Positions 51,661 to 59,508 of a DNA stretch of 64,000 bases are shown piece after piece (positions within the stretch are counted from its first letter, which is position 1; every line of letters starts with the position of its first letter). A model generated the notes under the pieces. That model saw nothing but the letters and a program-made list of their open reading frames with translations, made no database searches and had not been told where the DNA came from. Source of the DNA: JANNSO01 sp964485395. GTDB lineage: Bacteria > Spirochaetota > Spirochaetia > Treponematales > UBA12059. Location: NCBI GenBank assembly GCA_964485395.1, contig CAZAJF010000016.1, positions 19,328 to 83,327 of the forward strand, written 5' to 3'. Position numbers and translations under genes: made by a program.

Positions 51661-53328
51661 ACTCTCCACGACATCCACCACGAAACCGTACTTGCCGGTG
51701 GTCTTGATGGTAGCGGCGATGTCCACCAAGGCGCCCGACACATAGATGTACTCGCCGTTCTTGATGGCGCTCACCGCGGAATCAAGCGCTTCGGAGCCCT
51801 TCTTGAAGTAGAAGAAATGCATCCGGTCCTCGGAGCGGTAGCATACGTACGCTTCCTTGGTGGCGGCAGGCACGTAGTAACCGGAAGTCTCCAGATCCTT
51901 GTTCAGCTTGACGCGCATGCGAACGTCCTTACCGAGGTAGGACTTCATGTCGGGATATTTTATCTCGGCGTAGGATTTATCGGAGGCCGCCTCGGCCGCG
52001 GATGCGTAGGTTTGGTAGGTTCCCGCCTTGGCGCCAGCGGCCACGGCATCGGAGATAAGGAACATGTAGGCATGCTCATAGATAGGCGCGAAATTCTTGG
52101 CGCCAGTTCCGGTGGACCCGATCAGCGGCAGTCCCAGGGCGGAGCGCCACTGGTTGACGTCGTCCCAGACCACCTTGCCGCCGCCTTCGCTCTTGATCTG
52201 ATTTGAGAATTTGTCGAAGAACGCGGGGTCGGGCTTGAACTTGGGGTCGGCCATCGCGTTGCCCACGGACTTGTCCGTAAGATAATATAACTTATTGGCC
52301 TGCTTGCCGGACAGCAGCGAGGGGTCGTCCACCACTACGGTTGAGCCGGAGTTCCCGGCGGCGAAATAGCGGTAGACGCCGCCCATGTTATTGAAGAACA
52401 CGTTGTTCTTGAGCGTGGCCTTGTCGTTGCCGAAGCCGTTGTTCAGGCCGTAATCCGTGCAGAACGCGATGATGTTTCCCTCTATGGTAAGGCGCGTTTG
52501 GCGGCCTATCAATATTCCATAGCCTTCGCCCAGGTGGCTCCACACGAAGCTGATGCTGTTGTTCTTTACGAGCGCGTAACCTTTGTCCGGCGCGTTATTG
52601 GGATCCCACAGACCCACGCGGAAATCGATGCCGCTCATCAGCGTGTTGAGAATGATGCAGTTGGATACTTCGTTCCAGGACTCCGGGTCTTCCTTGCTGC
52701 CGGATGCTCCCATCTGTACTCCTGGGCCGCCCGAGTTCATGATAACGCAGTTGCGGACTTTGCAGCCCGGTTTATTGAAGGCGATCAGCGGCGTTCCGAT
52801 GGGGCCTATGTCTATCTTGAGGTCTCCGCTGGTCTTGTAAGTCTGCCTCGTGTAGCCGTCGATCACGAAACCGTCGATTATTACGTTATTCGCCTCGCCG
52901 TCCGTGGAGATCATGGCACTGCCGTTGTAGCTGGCTTTTGTAGGCGTAAGGGACAGGCCCCACGCGGTATCGTGCCCGCGCTTCTTGGCTTCGGCGGCAA
53001 GATCGGGATCCATGCCCCGGACCAGTATGGATTTGTACTTGAACGGATCGCGCTCGGTAAAAGTCTTGTTGTAGCCGCCCACGATCGCCACATTCGGCGT
53101 GCGGATAATCCATTTACCGGAGCCGCCTTCGCCATAATACACGCCTTCCGATACATGCACGACGTCCCCGGCATACAGGCCCATGGCAAGCGCCACCGCG
53201 ATATCCCCATACGGATTAGCCTTGGAGCCGTCGCCGCTCTTTCCGGCGCTTACGTAGACATCTTTTGCCGAAGCAAAACCGAGCGCCAGCGTTAAAAACG
53301 CGGCAAGGCAAACCAATTTGATCTTCAT
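51652..53328 (-). CDS. Secreted parallel beta-helix protein
   Basis: A 558-residue protein. The signal peptide is residues 1-21 (ending A-S-A-K). Residues about 22-380 look like a right-handed parallel beta-helix: the opening D-V-Y-V-S-A-G-K-S-G-D-G-S-K-A-N-P-Y typical of these proteins, then repeated N-N-V / I-I-D-G-F / V-R-N-C-V-I turns. The C-terminal 100 residues form a separate small beta domain. It could bind or cleave a polysaccharide, but no lyase catalytic residues can be picked out. The ATG at 53328 has GGAGG upstream. It is not obviously in an operon. Confidence 0.75.
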   Translation of the reverse strand: MKIKLVCLAAFLTLALGFASAKDVYVSAGKSGDGSKANPYGDIAVALAMGLYAGDVVHVSEGVYYGEGGSGKWIIRTPNVAIVGGYNKTFTERDPFKYKSILVRGMDPDLAAEAKKRGHDTAWGLSLTPTKASYNGSAMISTDGEANNVIIDGFVIDGYTRQTYKTSGDLKIDIGPIGTPLIAFNKPGCKVRNCVIMNSGGPGVQMGASGSKEDPESWNEVSNCIILNTLMSGIDFRVGLWDPNNAPDKGYALVKNNSISFVWSHLGEGYGILIGRQTRLTIEGNIIAFCTDYGLNNGFGNDKATLKNNVFFNNMGGVYRYFAAGNSGSTVVVDDPSLLSGKQANKLYYLTDKSVGNAMADPKFKPDPAFFDKFSNQIKSEGGGKVVWDDVNQWRSALGLPLIGSTGTGAKNFAPIYEHAYMFLISDAVAAGAKAGTYQTYASAAEAASDKSYAEIKYPDMKSYLGKDVRMRVKLNKDLETSGYYVPAATKEAYVCYRSEDRMHFFYFKKGSEALDSAVSAIKNGEYIYVSGALVDIAATIKTTGKYGFVVDVVESDD

Positions 53329-53556
53329 GGCATTCTCCTCCATATTGTTAGGTAAACTTTCGTTCCACCAAAGGCCCAAGTCAAGGTAATTCATGGTAAT
53401 TTTACGATTGCCTCGGGAATAATTCAAAAAACGCAGGCTGATGAAAAAGGGCCTCTCTATTGACGAATGCACAAAAAGAAACATGCTTAACTATAACCTT
53501 GAATACTGCTGAAAGCGAATTTAGGGCTAAATCAGTTTTTTGTGTAGGAGGATTCT

Positions 53557-54282
53557 ATGCGTCGCACACTCCTTTCAATGTTTCTCGTTTTAACGGCGGC
53601 TTTCGCTTTTTCCGAACCGATAACGGCAATGCTGGAACCCATGCCGCCCCTGATCAACGAAGACGGCACTGGCATGACCGTCGATTTGCTCAAAGCCGTA
53701 GCAGCTTCCGCGGGGTTCACGCTTACGGTTAAAATCGCCACATACACAAGAGCCAAGGCGGAACTCATGGCAGGCAGCATTCAAATCATGGGGCATACCC
53801 CCTATAAACTCGAAGAGCCGGCATTTTATGATTATGCACAGGAACCTCAATGGTACATTGATACTTTTTCCGATATCTATGTGTTGAAACCCGAGAATGC
53901 GGAAAAGCCGAAATGGAATTCGCTGAAAATAGGGACTCCGCGCGGAAACAAGGAGTTTATGGCCAGTATCTCAGGCGTTCCGGAAACGGCCTTTTTCGAG
54001 GATCAACTGGATAACCTGGTAAACATGCTGGCTGCCGGCAGGATCGATGCGATCATGTTCGAGCGATCCAGCACCATGTCCACGATTCTGAAACTGGGCA
54101 AAAAAAATATTTACTATAATACGGTCTCCAAGGTTCCAGCGAGTCTGGGCTTCGCCAAAACCGCTGCCGGAACAGACTTGATGAAAAGGCTGGACGCCGC
54201 GATCAAGAACTACAACAGCAAACCTATATTTGCCAAGTTCACGGTTTTCACCTCCCTTCCCGAGAAGGGTATCGTCAAGTAA
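53557..54282 (+). CDS. Periplasmic substrate-binding-like protein (SBP family 3)
   Basis: A 241-residue protein with a signal peptide (about residues 1-19) and the fold of amino-acid-type ABC binding proteins: P-M-P-P-L-I-N-E-D-G-T-G-M-T-V-D-L-L, then T-Y-T-R-A-K-A-E-L and G-R-I-D-A-I-M-F. No transporter permease or ATPase gene is adjacent, so it may serve a distant transporter or act as a sensor. The ribosome-binding site is AGGAGG. A terminator follows at once. Confidence 0.8.
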   Translation: MRRTLLSMFLVLTAAFAFSEPITAMLEPMPPLINEDGTGMTVDLLKAVAASAGFTLTVKIATYTRAKAELMAGSIQIMGHTPYKLEEPAFYDYAQEPQWYIDTFSDIYVLKPENAEKPKWNSLKIGTPRGNKEFMASISGVPETAFFEDQLDNLVNMLAAGRIDAIMFERSSTMSTILKLGKKNIYYNTVSKVPASLGFAKTAAGTDLMKRLDAAIKNYNSKPIFAKFTVFTSLPEKGIVK

Positions 54283-54303
54283 GGGATAAAAAACATCCAA
54301 ACA

Positions 54304-54331
54304 GCCCGAACCGCAAATCCAGGGTTCGGGC
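54304..54331 (+). terminator. Terminator stem after the binding-protein gene
   Basis: GCCCGAAC (54304-54311) pairs with GTTCGGGC (54324-54331), 21 bases after the stop codon. There is no strong T-run, so termination may be partial. Confidence 0.5.
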
Positions 54332-54365
54332 AATCAGGGCAACTGACTTCTATTAAAAAATCTAG

Positions 54366-54394
54366 ATGACAAACTTTGATTTTTTGTATATAAT
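54366..54394 (+). promoter_or_regulatory. Strong sigma-70-type promoter touching the start codon
   Basis: ATGACA (54366-54371), 17 bases, TATAAT (54389-54394), with a TGTA just before the -10 box. The next ATG lies only six bases downstream and has no ribosome-binding site, so transcription would begin on or inside the start codon. Confidence 0.6.
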
Positions 54395-54399
54395 AAAAT

Positions 54400-55635
54400 A
54401 TGAACGTGAAAACCTTTACAATCATATTTTTACTCTTGGTATCTCTTACCGTACTTTCCTGCATCAACCCAGCAGAGGAAGTAGCTACACCGCTTAAACT
54501 CAGCGCCCTTTCGATTAAGGCGTCCACCATCATCAAGGTAGGTTCCAATGAGTCGCTAACACCTGTTTTTACTCCGCCGGATGCCACAGACAAATCCCTT
54601 ACCTGGTCCAGCACTGCCGAATCCGTAGCCACGGTGGACAATATGGGCAAAATTCAGGGAATCGCTGTAGGTACGGCAACTATAAAAGCGCTCGCTTCCG
54701 ACGGCGCCTTTGAATCTACCTGCGAAGTAACCGTTACTGCCGATCCTGCAGACCCTACGGACCCTGCGAATCCTATTGATCCCATTAACCCTGCCGATTC
54801 TACGCTAATCTACGAACAGTCAGCCGGCAACTCCTGGCATTTTGTAGGACAGTCTAATTATGTAAACACGTACCGTGGTTCTTACTGGATAGGTCAGTCC
54901 ATGAACCTGTCTCAAGCAATATTCCACCTGAATTACACAGGAAACATATCCGCGATCAATTACCAGGCGTCGGTCTGGTTAGTGGATGTTGCAAACAAGC
55001 TGGAACTTAAAACCTGTCTGGGAACTTCAGCCCCAGTAGCCGGCTCCGCTATTACTGCCGATTCCTGGATATCGTTCGATTTCCCTTCCCCCGTTTCTGT
55101 AGTTTCCGGCAAAACCGTCATCCTGGTGTCACGTGTCGATATCGAGAATGATGATGTAGTTAATATGCTGCAGATCAACAATAATTATGATTCTCGCGAT
55201 GCCGATAACCAGCAGATGAACGTCCATTATGCCGGTACGCTTCTGGCCGGCCGCCGCCCGGGCGACGAAGACCAACCCGAGCCTTTTGCGGTAGACATCA
55301 GGCTTTACGGCAACTGGACCAGTACGGCTTCGGCTGCTGAATATCCTGCTCCTCCGATGCGGCTAGTTCGTACCGACTTATCCGATACAGCGGTAAACCT
55401 TAGCTGGGTTAACAATAACGTTTCTGTATCCGTAGCTTCATACAAGGTCTACCGGTACGTTCCGCTCGATGCTTCGCTTGTATTCATACAGGATGCGAGC
55501 GGCACAAGCACAAGCCTTACGGGGCTCAGCGGAGCTGCAAACCAGCAATTCGTCGTAACTGCGGTGGGGACGAACGGCAACGAGTCATTCTATTCGGACC
55601 GTGCGCGCGCAACGGCGGGAGAAACTGTCCGGTAG
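54400..55635 (+). CDS. Lipoprotein with Big-2-like and fibronectin-III-like domains
   Basis: A 411-residue lipoprotein. The signal peptide ends in L-T-V-L-S-C (lipidated Cys at about residue 21). Residues about 30-115 form a bacterial Ig-like (Big_2) domain: L-T-W-S-S-T-A-E-S-V-A-T-V-D-N and G-I-A-V-G-T-A-T-I-K-A. A D-P/N-P repeat linker follows, then a beta-rich central domain (about 140-305), and a fibronectin-III-like C-terminus (V-N-L-S-W-V-N-N ... Y-K-V-Y-R). This suggests a surface adhesin or carbohydrate-binding protein. The mRNA may be leaderless; GTG at 54406 is an alternative start. Confidence 0.7.
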   Translation: MNVKTFTIIFLLLVSLTVLSCINPAEEVATPLKLSALSIKASTIIKVGSNESLTPVFTPPDATDKSLTWSSTAESVATVDNMGKIQGIAVGTATIKALASDGAFESTCEVTVTADPADPTDPANPIDPINPADSTLIYEQSAGNSWHFVGQSNYVNTYRGSYWIGQSMNLSQAIFHLNYTGNISAINYQASVWLVDVANKLELKTCLGTSAPVAGSAITADSWISFDFPSPVSVVSGKTVILVSRVDIENDDVVNMLQINNNYDSRDADNQQMNVHYAGTLLAGRRPGDEDQPEPFAVDIRLYGNWTSTASAAEYPAPPMRLVRTDLSDTAVNLSWVNNNVSVSVASYKVYRYVPLDASLVFIQDASGTSTSLTGLSGAANQQFVVTAVGTNGNESFYSDRARATAGETVR

Positions 55636-55660
55636 CAAAGTCAGGAAAGAGGAGTAAAGC

Positions 55661-55984
55661 TTGAACATCGGCTGTGTCGCTTACCATAAAGACAAAACCA
55701 CGGGAAGCATGACTGCGGAATGGAATCTTGCAAACGGCACGAGTACCGTCTGCGGAACAGGAATTGCTTCTGGCACCCCAGGTTCTACCTACGAAGGTAT
55801 CTATCAAATCGAGTATATCGACGAGAAAGGCGCAAGCACCGGGAGATACGAACTGCGTATTCTGGAAGCTGGAAAAATCTTTAAGCTGGAATGGTACCGA
55901 GACGGAGAGATACGATGCAACGGAATCGGCATGATGCTTGGAGATTCCTTGATCGCCGGCTGGAGCAAGGTAACGACACCATAA
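55661..55984 (+). CDS. Small protein of unknown function
   Basis: A 107-residue beta-rich protein starting at TTG 55661, with AGAGGAG nine bases upstream. It has G-S-M-T-A-E-W-N, Y-E-G-I-Y-Q-I-E-Y and F-K-L-E-W-Y-R-D-G-E-I, recalling short strands of a lipocalin-like barrel. It has no signal peptide. It follows the Big-2/FN3 lipoprotein gene by 25 bases and is probably cotranscribed. It is not recognised further. Confidence 0.6.
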   Translation: MNIGCVAYHKDKTTGSMTAEWNLANGTSTVCGTGIASGTPGSTYEGIYQIEYIDEKGASTGRYELRILEAGKIFKLEWYRDGEIRCNGIGMMLGDSLIAGWSKVTTP

Positions 55985-55987
55985 GAA

Positions 55988-56499
55988 TCAGCCAAGCTTT
56001 TCCAGGTCAGCCAAATCCTGCAGGCGGCCAGAAGTCTTCTTGTTGGCGATGAGATCCTCTTGGAAATAAGTGATATTTCTATATCATCAACTTTGATCAT
56101 CTGCCTTCTGGCATGTGCTTCCCGTGTATCTATGCCGTCAGCCTCGTCTAGTATATCGGTCTGGATGGGAGCCCTGCCCATCCGGTAAACGCTGCCCTTT
56201 TCCCTGAACTTTGAAAATTGCAGCGGAGGGGCACCAAAATCAGAGAGGGCATGCTGTAATTTTACAAAATTTCCATCGTCTACGGCAACCAAAAAATCAA
56301 TATCTTTCGTAGCCCGAGGATGACCAAAAACCCCTGGAGTCTTCCGGTACTTGCCTCTGAACCATAAAAACACCCTTAGATACGTGATGGTCTGGAGTTT
56401 TTTCTTGATGCTGCCCGCAGCCCAGTATCGGGCGTCTTCCTTGTCTAAGTCCTCGGCCATGTCCAGAGCTGCGCAGGTTTTATCCATTTTCATATGCAT
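55988..56499 (-). pseudogene. Fused and frameshifted nucleotidyltransferase gene pair
   Basis: The N-terminal 45 codons (D-K-E-D-A-R-Y-W-A-A ... L-Q-T-I-T-Y-L-R) look like the small partner gene that often precedes a nucleotidyltransferase of the DUF6036/MNT type. Then the frame jumps into G-H-P-R-A-T-K-D-I-D-F-L-V, past the expected start of the nucleotidyltransferase, so a deletion has fused the two. After I-S-L-I-S-K a one-base loss shifts the frame; the correct continuation E-D-L-I-A-N-K-K-T-S-G-R reads in the next frame to TGA at 55988-55990. The partner, the enzyme's N-terminus and its reading frame are damaged. It was possibly once a toxin-antitoxin-like unit. Confidence 0.7.
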
Positions 56500-56625
56500 A
56501 TAATAAAATACCGTACATTTGCGCTACTGAATAGTGGAACATGCTTTATAATGTCCTTGCGGAATTTGCAAAATGCCATACACTTTTCAATGGAACTATT
56601 TTTAATCGCGCGGCAAGGAGCATAT

Positions 56626-58185
56626 ATGCAGGCAGGCGACACACTCAACAGTTCTTACGTTCTGGAATCCCGAATCGGGAAAAGCCTCCTGGGGGAAACC
56701 TGGTTCTCGGTCGCGGGAGACGCCTGCATCAACGCGCGACCGGGCGCAAAGCTCGTGCTCAAGATTTTATCGCTGGGCGACATGCCCGACTGGAAGGGCT
56801 ACGACCTGTTCGAGCGGGAAGCCGCCGCCCTCAAGTCCATGAATCATGAAGGCATACCGCGTTATGTGGATTCCTTTCGGCTGGAGCAAGAAGGGTCGCA
56901 ATTCATCGTGCTGGCAATGGAGCGGGTAGAAGGGCAAAACCTGGCTACCGAAGTTGAAAACGGCAGGCGCTTTACGGAAACCGAGATACAGGCCATGATA
57001 GCCGACATACTGGAAATCGCATCCTATCTCCACGACTTGCGCCCACCCGTGATACACCGGGATATAAACCCAAAAAACATCATGCATACACCGGACGGCA
57101 GCATAGCCCTCGTGGATTTTTCCGGAGTTCAAGACGCCGTTCGCCTGGCCTACCGCGATACGAGCACGATGGTCGGAACCGCCGGATATGCGCCTGTGGA
57201 GCAAATTTCAGGCCGGGCAAGCGTGCGCTCCGACCTGTACGCCATCGCCGCGACTGCCGCCTTTCTCGTAACACGGAAACATCCGTCTGACCTGCCGCTC
57301 AAAAATATGTGCCCCGATCCCGGAGCCGTCGTTGAACTCTCGCCTGCCCTCGCCTGCGTCCTCGACAACTATCTGCAGGCAGACGAGGCAAAACGCAATC
57401 TGCCAGTCGCCGACGCTATTGCCATCCTTCGCGGCACAAAAAAACCATACCAGGAAATCCTTGCCGCGGAGCCGGCTCCCGTAGCGCAATCGGGCGATTT
57501 ACCCACGTTCATGCGCGAAGGCCCGCTGGCGGAAGCGCTGGGCCGCCTTACGGACAGGTTGACAGAAAGAATCGGCTCGGCAAGCGACAACGATGCCCCC
57601 GTTCCCGTATTCGGTGCCGTTCCCGGCGCCAACCATGTTAAATCCGCAAAACCTGAATCGCTGCCCAGCGACAGTAAAGTAACCATCGTCTCGAACCCGA
57701 CGATTTTTTCTATCGATATACCAAAAGCGGGCCTAAAAGGCGGCACAGTGCTTTTTGGCCTGGGATTCTCCGCCATCTGGCTGGGTTTCGTGGCTTTCTG
57801 GACCTTGATGAGCATCTCCATGGGCGCACCGATTTTCTTTACGCTGTTCTCGGTTCCTTTCTGGGCGGTAGGAATTTTCATGGCGCGGATGCTGGTAGTA
57901 CCGGCCTTTACCGACACGAAGCTCAGCATCGCTCCGGAAACGGGCTTTAGCATGACGGATGTCTTTCTCGGCAGAAGCAAGACAAAAAACCTGCCTTTAA
58001 GCGACCTTGGAGCCTGCTCGGTGCAAAAATCCAATGTTTCACAGAACGGCCGTACGGAGTTGGAGATTGTTCTGGAAGCGGGCACGAAAAGCATCCGCTT
58101 CGGCCGAGCGCTTTCCGATCGGGAAAAGCGCGCCATCGCCTCTTCGATTTCCGCATGGCTTACTGCGTATCGGCGAGACAAATAA
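56626..58185 (+). CDS. Membrane Ser/Thr protein kinase
   Basis: A 519-residue kinase. The ATG at 56626 is chosen for AAGGAG five bases before it; the frame extends upstream without kinase features. The glycine-rich loop is I-G-K-S-L-L-G-E and the ATP lysine is in K-L-V-L-K-I-L. The catalytic loop H-R-D-I-N-P-K-N is intact, while the magnesium motif is D-F-S rather than D-F-G. G-T-A-G-Y-A-P-V-E-Q and S-D-L-Y-A-I complete the C-lobe (to about residue 275). After a linker come two adjacent membrane helices (about 368-420) and a cytoplasmic beta domain similar to membrane-sensor tails. It is probably a bacterial-type Hanks kinase. Confidence 0.85.
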   Translation: MQAGDTLNSSYVLESRIGKSLLGETWFSVAGDACINARPGAKLVLKILSLGDMPDWKGYDLFEREAAALKSMNHEGIPRYVDSFRLEQEGSQFIVLAMERVEGQNLATEVENGRRFTETEIQAMIADILEIASYLHDLRPPVIHRDINPKNIMHTPDGSIALVDFSGVQDAVRLAYRDTSTMVGTAGYAPVEQISGRASVRSDLYAIAATAAFLVTRKHPSDLPLKNMCPDPGAVVELSPALACVLDNYLQADEAKRNLPVADAIAILRGTKKPYQEILAAEPAPVAQSGDLPTFMREGPLAEALGRLTDRLTERIGSASDNDAPVPVFGAVPGANHVKSAKPESLPSDSKVTIVSNPTIFSIDIPKAGLKGGTVLFGLGFSAIWLGFVAFWTLMSISMGAPIFFTLFSVPFWAVGIFMARMLVVPAFTDTKLSIAPETGFSMTDVFLGRSKTKNLPLSDLGACSVQKSNVSQNGRTELEIVLEAGTKSIRFGRALSDREKRAIASSISAWLTAYRRDK

Positions 58186-58234
58186 ACCGGAGTCCAGGAC
58201 TTAGCTTGGCCTCCCTGTCTCAAACGTTGACCTC

Positions 58235-58262
58235 ATTTTCAAAATGCAGGCATTTTGAAAAT
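58235..58262. repeat. 13-bp perfect palindrome with 2-base loop
   Basis: ATTTTCAAAATGC (58235-58247) and its complement (58250-58262) in the spacer between the kinase and the ECF sigma gene. It resembles in size and sequence the next hairpin and the one at 6028. It lacks a T-run, so it is not a classic terminator. Confidence 0.75.
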
Positions 58263-58277
58263 TCTTGTACAACGACC

Positions 58278-58306
58278 AAATTCAATTCGCACGGCGAATT
58301 GAATTT
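58278..58306. repeat. 13-bp perfect palindrome with 3-base loop
   Basis: AAATTCAATTCGC (58278-58290) and its complement (58294-58306) enclose ACG. It lies 15 bases after the previous hairpin and just upstream of the conserved ECF promoter-like element. Relatedness to the hairpin at 6028-6056 is visible in the TTCAATT-GC arm. Confidence 0.75.
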
Positions 58307-58312
58307 TCCGAC

Positions 58313-58340
58313 AGACAAAAATCTCCGCTCGCGCGTCTAT
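58313..58340 (+). promoter_or_regulatory. Conserved promoter-like element of the ECF cassette (copy 1)
   Basis: AGACAAAAATCTCC (58313-58326), eight bases, GTCTAT (58335-58340), then 13 bases to the ATG at 58354. The same 14-mer, the same spacing to GTCCAT and the same 13 bases recur before the decayed copy at 59322-59349. Conservation in otherwise diverged upstream DNA points to an ECF-type promoter, probably autoregulated. Confidence 0.6.
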
Positions 58341-58353
58341 GAAGGTGATGAGT

Positions 58354-58866
58354 ATGCACCATAAATCCAAATTGGAATCGGCGTATCGCGAACACGGAGA
58401 GCGGATTCAATCCTGGCTGGCGTCAAAAACCGATGACGAACAAGCCCAGGATATACTGCACGACGTATTCGCGCGGGCGTTTGCGAACATCGACGCCATG
58501 GAGCCTATACGCGACATCGCGAATTGGCTGTGGCGCATGGCCGCAAATGCCGTGCGCGACTCATGGCGAAGGGCAAAAACACGAAACAGCCTTGTCGAGG
58601 ACACAGACGGAGACTTTGCGGAAATCGTTGCTGGTACCGGCTACGATCAGGCAAACGAGGCTGAACGGGGTGAGATTCTATCGGCTCTCAAGGCATCGAT
58701 ACGATCGCTGCCCGAGGAGCAGAGGATGGTCATCGAGGCGCAATGCCTCTCTGGCGAAAGCTTCCGCTCCATAGCCGCGCGCACGGGCATACCCATCGAT
58801 ACGCTGGCATCGCGGAAGCGCTATGCGCTCGCAAAAATAAAGTCGGCTATGCAAGATTTTTTTTAG
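58354..58866 (+). CDS. ECF-type RNA polymerase sigma factor
   Basis: A 170-residue sigma-70 protein with region 2 (D-I-L-H-D-V-F-A-R-A-F-A-N-I and the W-L-W-R-M-A-A-N-A-V-R-D aromatic segment) and region 4 (L-P-E-E-Q-R-M-V-I-E-A and S-F-R-S-I-A-A-R-T-G-I-P). The start at 58354 matches the decayed paralogue at 59363, which aligns as M-N-N-K; upstream ATG codons overlap the promoter-like element. It is followed ten bases later by a two-helix membrane protein that may act as its anti-sigma factor or target. A complete second copy of this pair once existed downstream. Confidence 0.88.
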   Translation: MHHKSKLESAYREHGERIQSWLASKTDDEQAQDILHDVFARAFANIDAMEPIRDIANWLWRMAANAVRDSWRRAKTRNSLVEDTDGDFAEIVAGTGYDQANEAERGEILSALKASIRSLPEEQRMVIEAQCLSGESFRSIAARTGIPIDTLASRKRYALAKIKSAMQDFF

Positions 58867-58876
58867 GAGGATTATC

Positions 58877-59227
58877 ATGGGATTTTTCAAGGAAAACGAA
58901 AGTATCAGCTCCAAGATACTTAAAGTAACGGGTATCGTCATCGGCGGGCTTGCGATGGCCACGCTCATGGGTTTCGTATTCGGCTTGCTCGTCATGTGGC
59001 TCTGGAACTGGTTGATGCCCGAACTCTTTGGCCTTAAAGTTATCTCGTTTTGGCAGGCATGGGGACTCGTCGTACTGTCGCATATCCTCATAAAGCCGGG
59101 TTACGGCGCACCGGGCAAGGCCGAAGGTCCCAAAGGACGTAAAAAAGATTTCAAGTGCGAACCGGATTCGGAAGTTGATAAAAACGCTTCCAAGGGAGAA
59201 ACACCAGACATCGCCGTCAATACTTAG
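58877..59227 (+). CDS. Small two-helix membrane protein of the ECF cassette
   Basis: A 116-residue protein with a short cytoplasmic start, membrane helices at about residues 18-46 and 58-73, and a charged tail rich in K, E and G. Between the helices is W-N-W-L-M-P-E-L-F-G-L, followed by F-W-Q-A-W-G-L, a pattern found in small proteins of unknown role that accompany ECF sigma genes in diverse bacteria. The ATG has AGGAGG at ideal distance. It probably controls or is controlled by the sigma factor. A copy decayed by a nonsense codon lies downstream. Confidence 0.8.
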   Translation: MGFFKENESISSKILKVTGIVIGGLAMATLMGFVFGLLVMWLWNWLMPELFGLKVISFWQAWGLVVLSHILIKPGYGAPGKAEGPKGRKKDFKCEPDSEVDKNASKGETPDIAVNT

Positions 59228-59240
59228 GCTCTAAAAAACG

Positions 59241-59276
59241 AAAAAAACGGCTCCGGAGACGGCGCCGTTTTTTTTT
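59241..59276 (+). terminator. Rho-independent terminator of the ECF operon
   Basis: AAACGGC (59245-59251) pairs with GCCGTTT (59264-59270) over a GC-rich loop, followed by TTTTTTTT. It lies 14 bases after the stop codon of the membrane-protein gene. Confidence 0.85.
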
Positions 59277-59321
59277 AGAGTATAGGGTCTTTCTCAAAAC
59301 AGAGTTTTTGAAGTCTTCTAT

Positions 59322-59349
59322 AGACAAAAATCTCCCACCGAGTGTCCAT
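59322..59349 (+). promoter_or_regulatory. Conserved promoter-like element of the ECF cassette (copy 2)
   Basis: AGACAAAAATCTCC (59322-59335), eight bases, GTCCAT (59344-59349), 13 bases to the ATG at 59363. It is identical in layout to copy 1. The downstream genes are broken, so any transcript here would be non-productive. Confidence 0.55.
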
Positions 59350-59362
59350 ATATATGATGGGC

Positions 59363-59508
59363 ATGAACAATAAGCAAAAAATTAAATCCGCATACCATGA
59401 ACACGGCAATCGCATGCGCTCATGGCTAACTTCGAAAACAGACAGCGACCGCGCTATGCGCTTGTCAAGATTCGGGCGGCAAAGCAGGAATATTTCCAGG
59501 AGGAAAGC
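59363..59508 (+). pseudogene. Second ECF sigma copy with its centre deleted
   Basis: The first 25 codons (M-N-N-K-Q-K-I-K-S-A-Y-H-E-H-G) match the start of the intact sigma factor. After S-K-T-D-S-D the sequence jumps, with a frame change, to R-P-R-Y-A-L-V-K-I-R-A-A-K, which matches its last residues. Regions 2 to 4 are gone, so it cannot act as a sigma factor. Where copy 1 has its TAG stop, this copy has CAG, and the frame runs on into the membrane-protein copy. Confidence 0.8.

Noticed and set aside
55804..55987. Extension of the minus-strand nucleotidyltransferase frame to 55804.
   Set aside because: That tail follows a one-base frameshift and overlaps a convergent gene; the restored frame ends at 55988.
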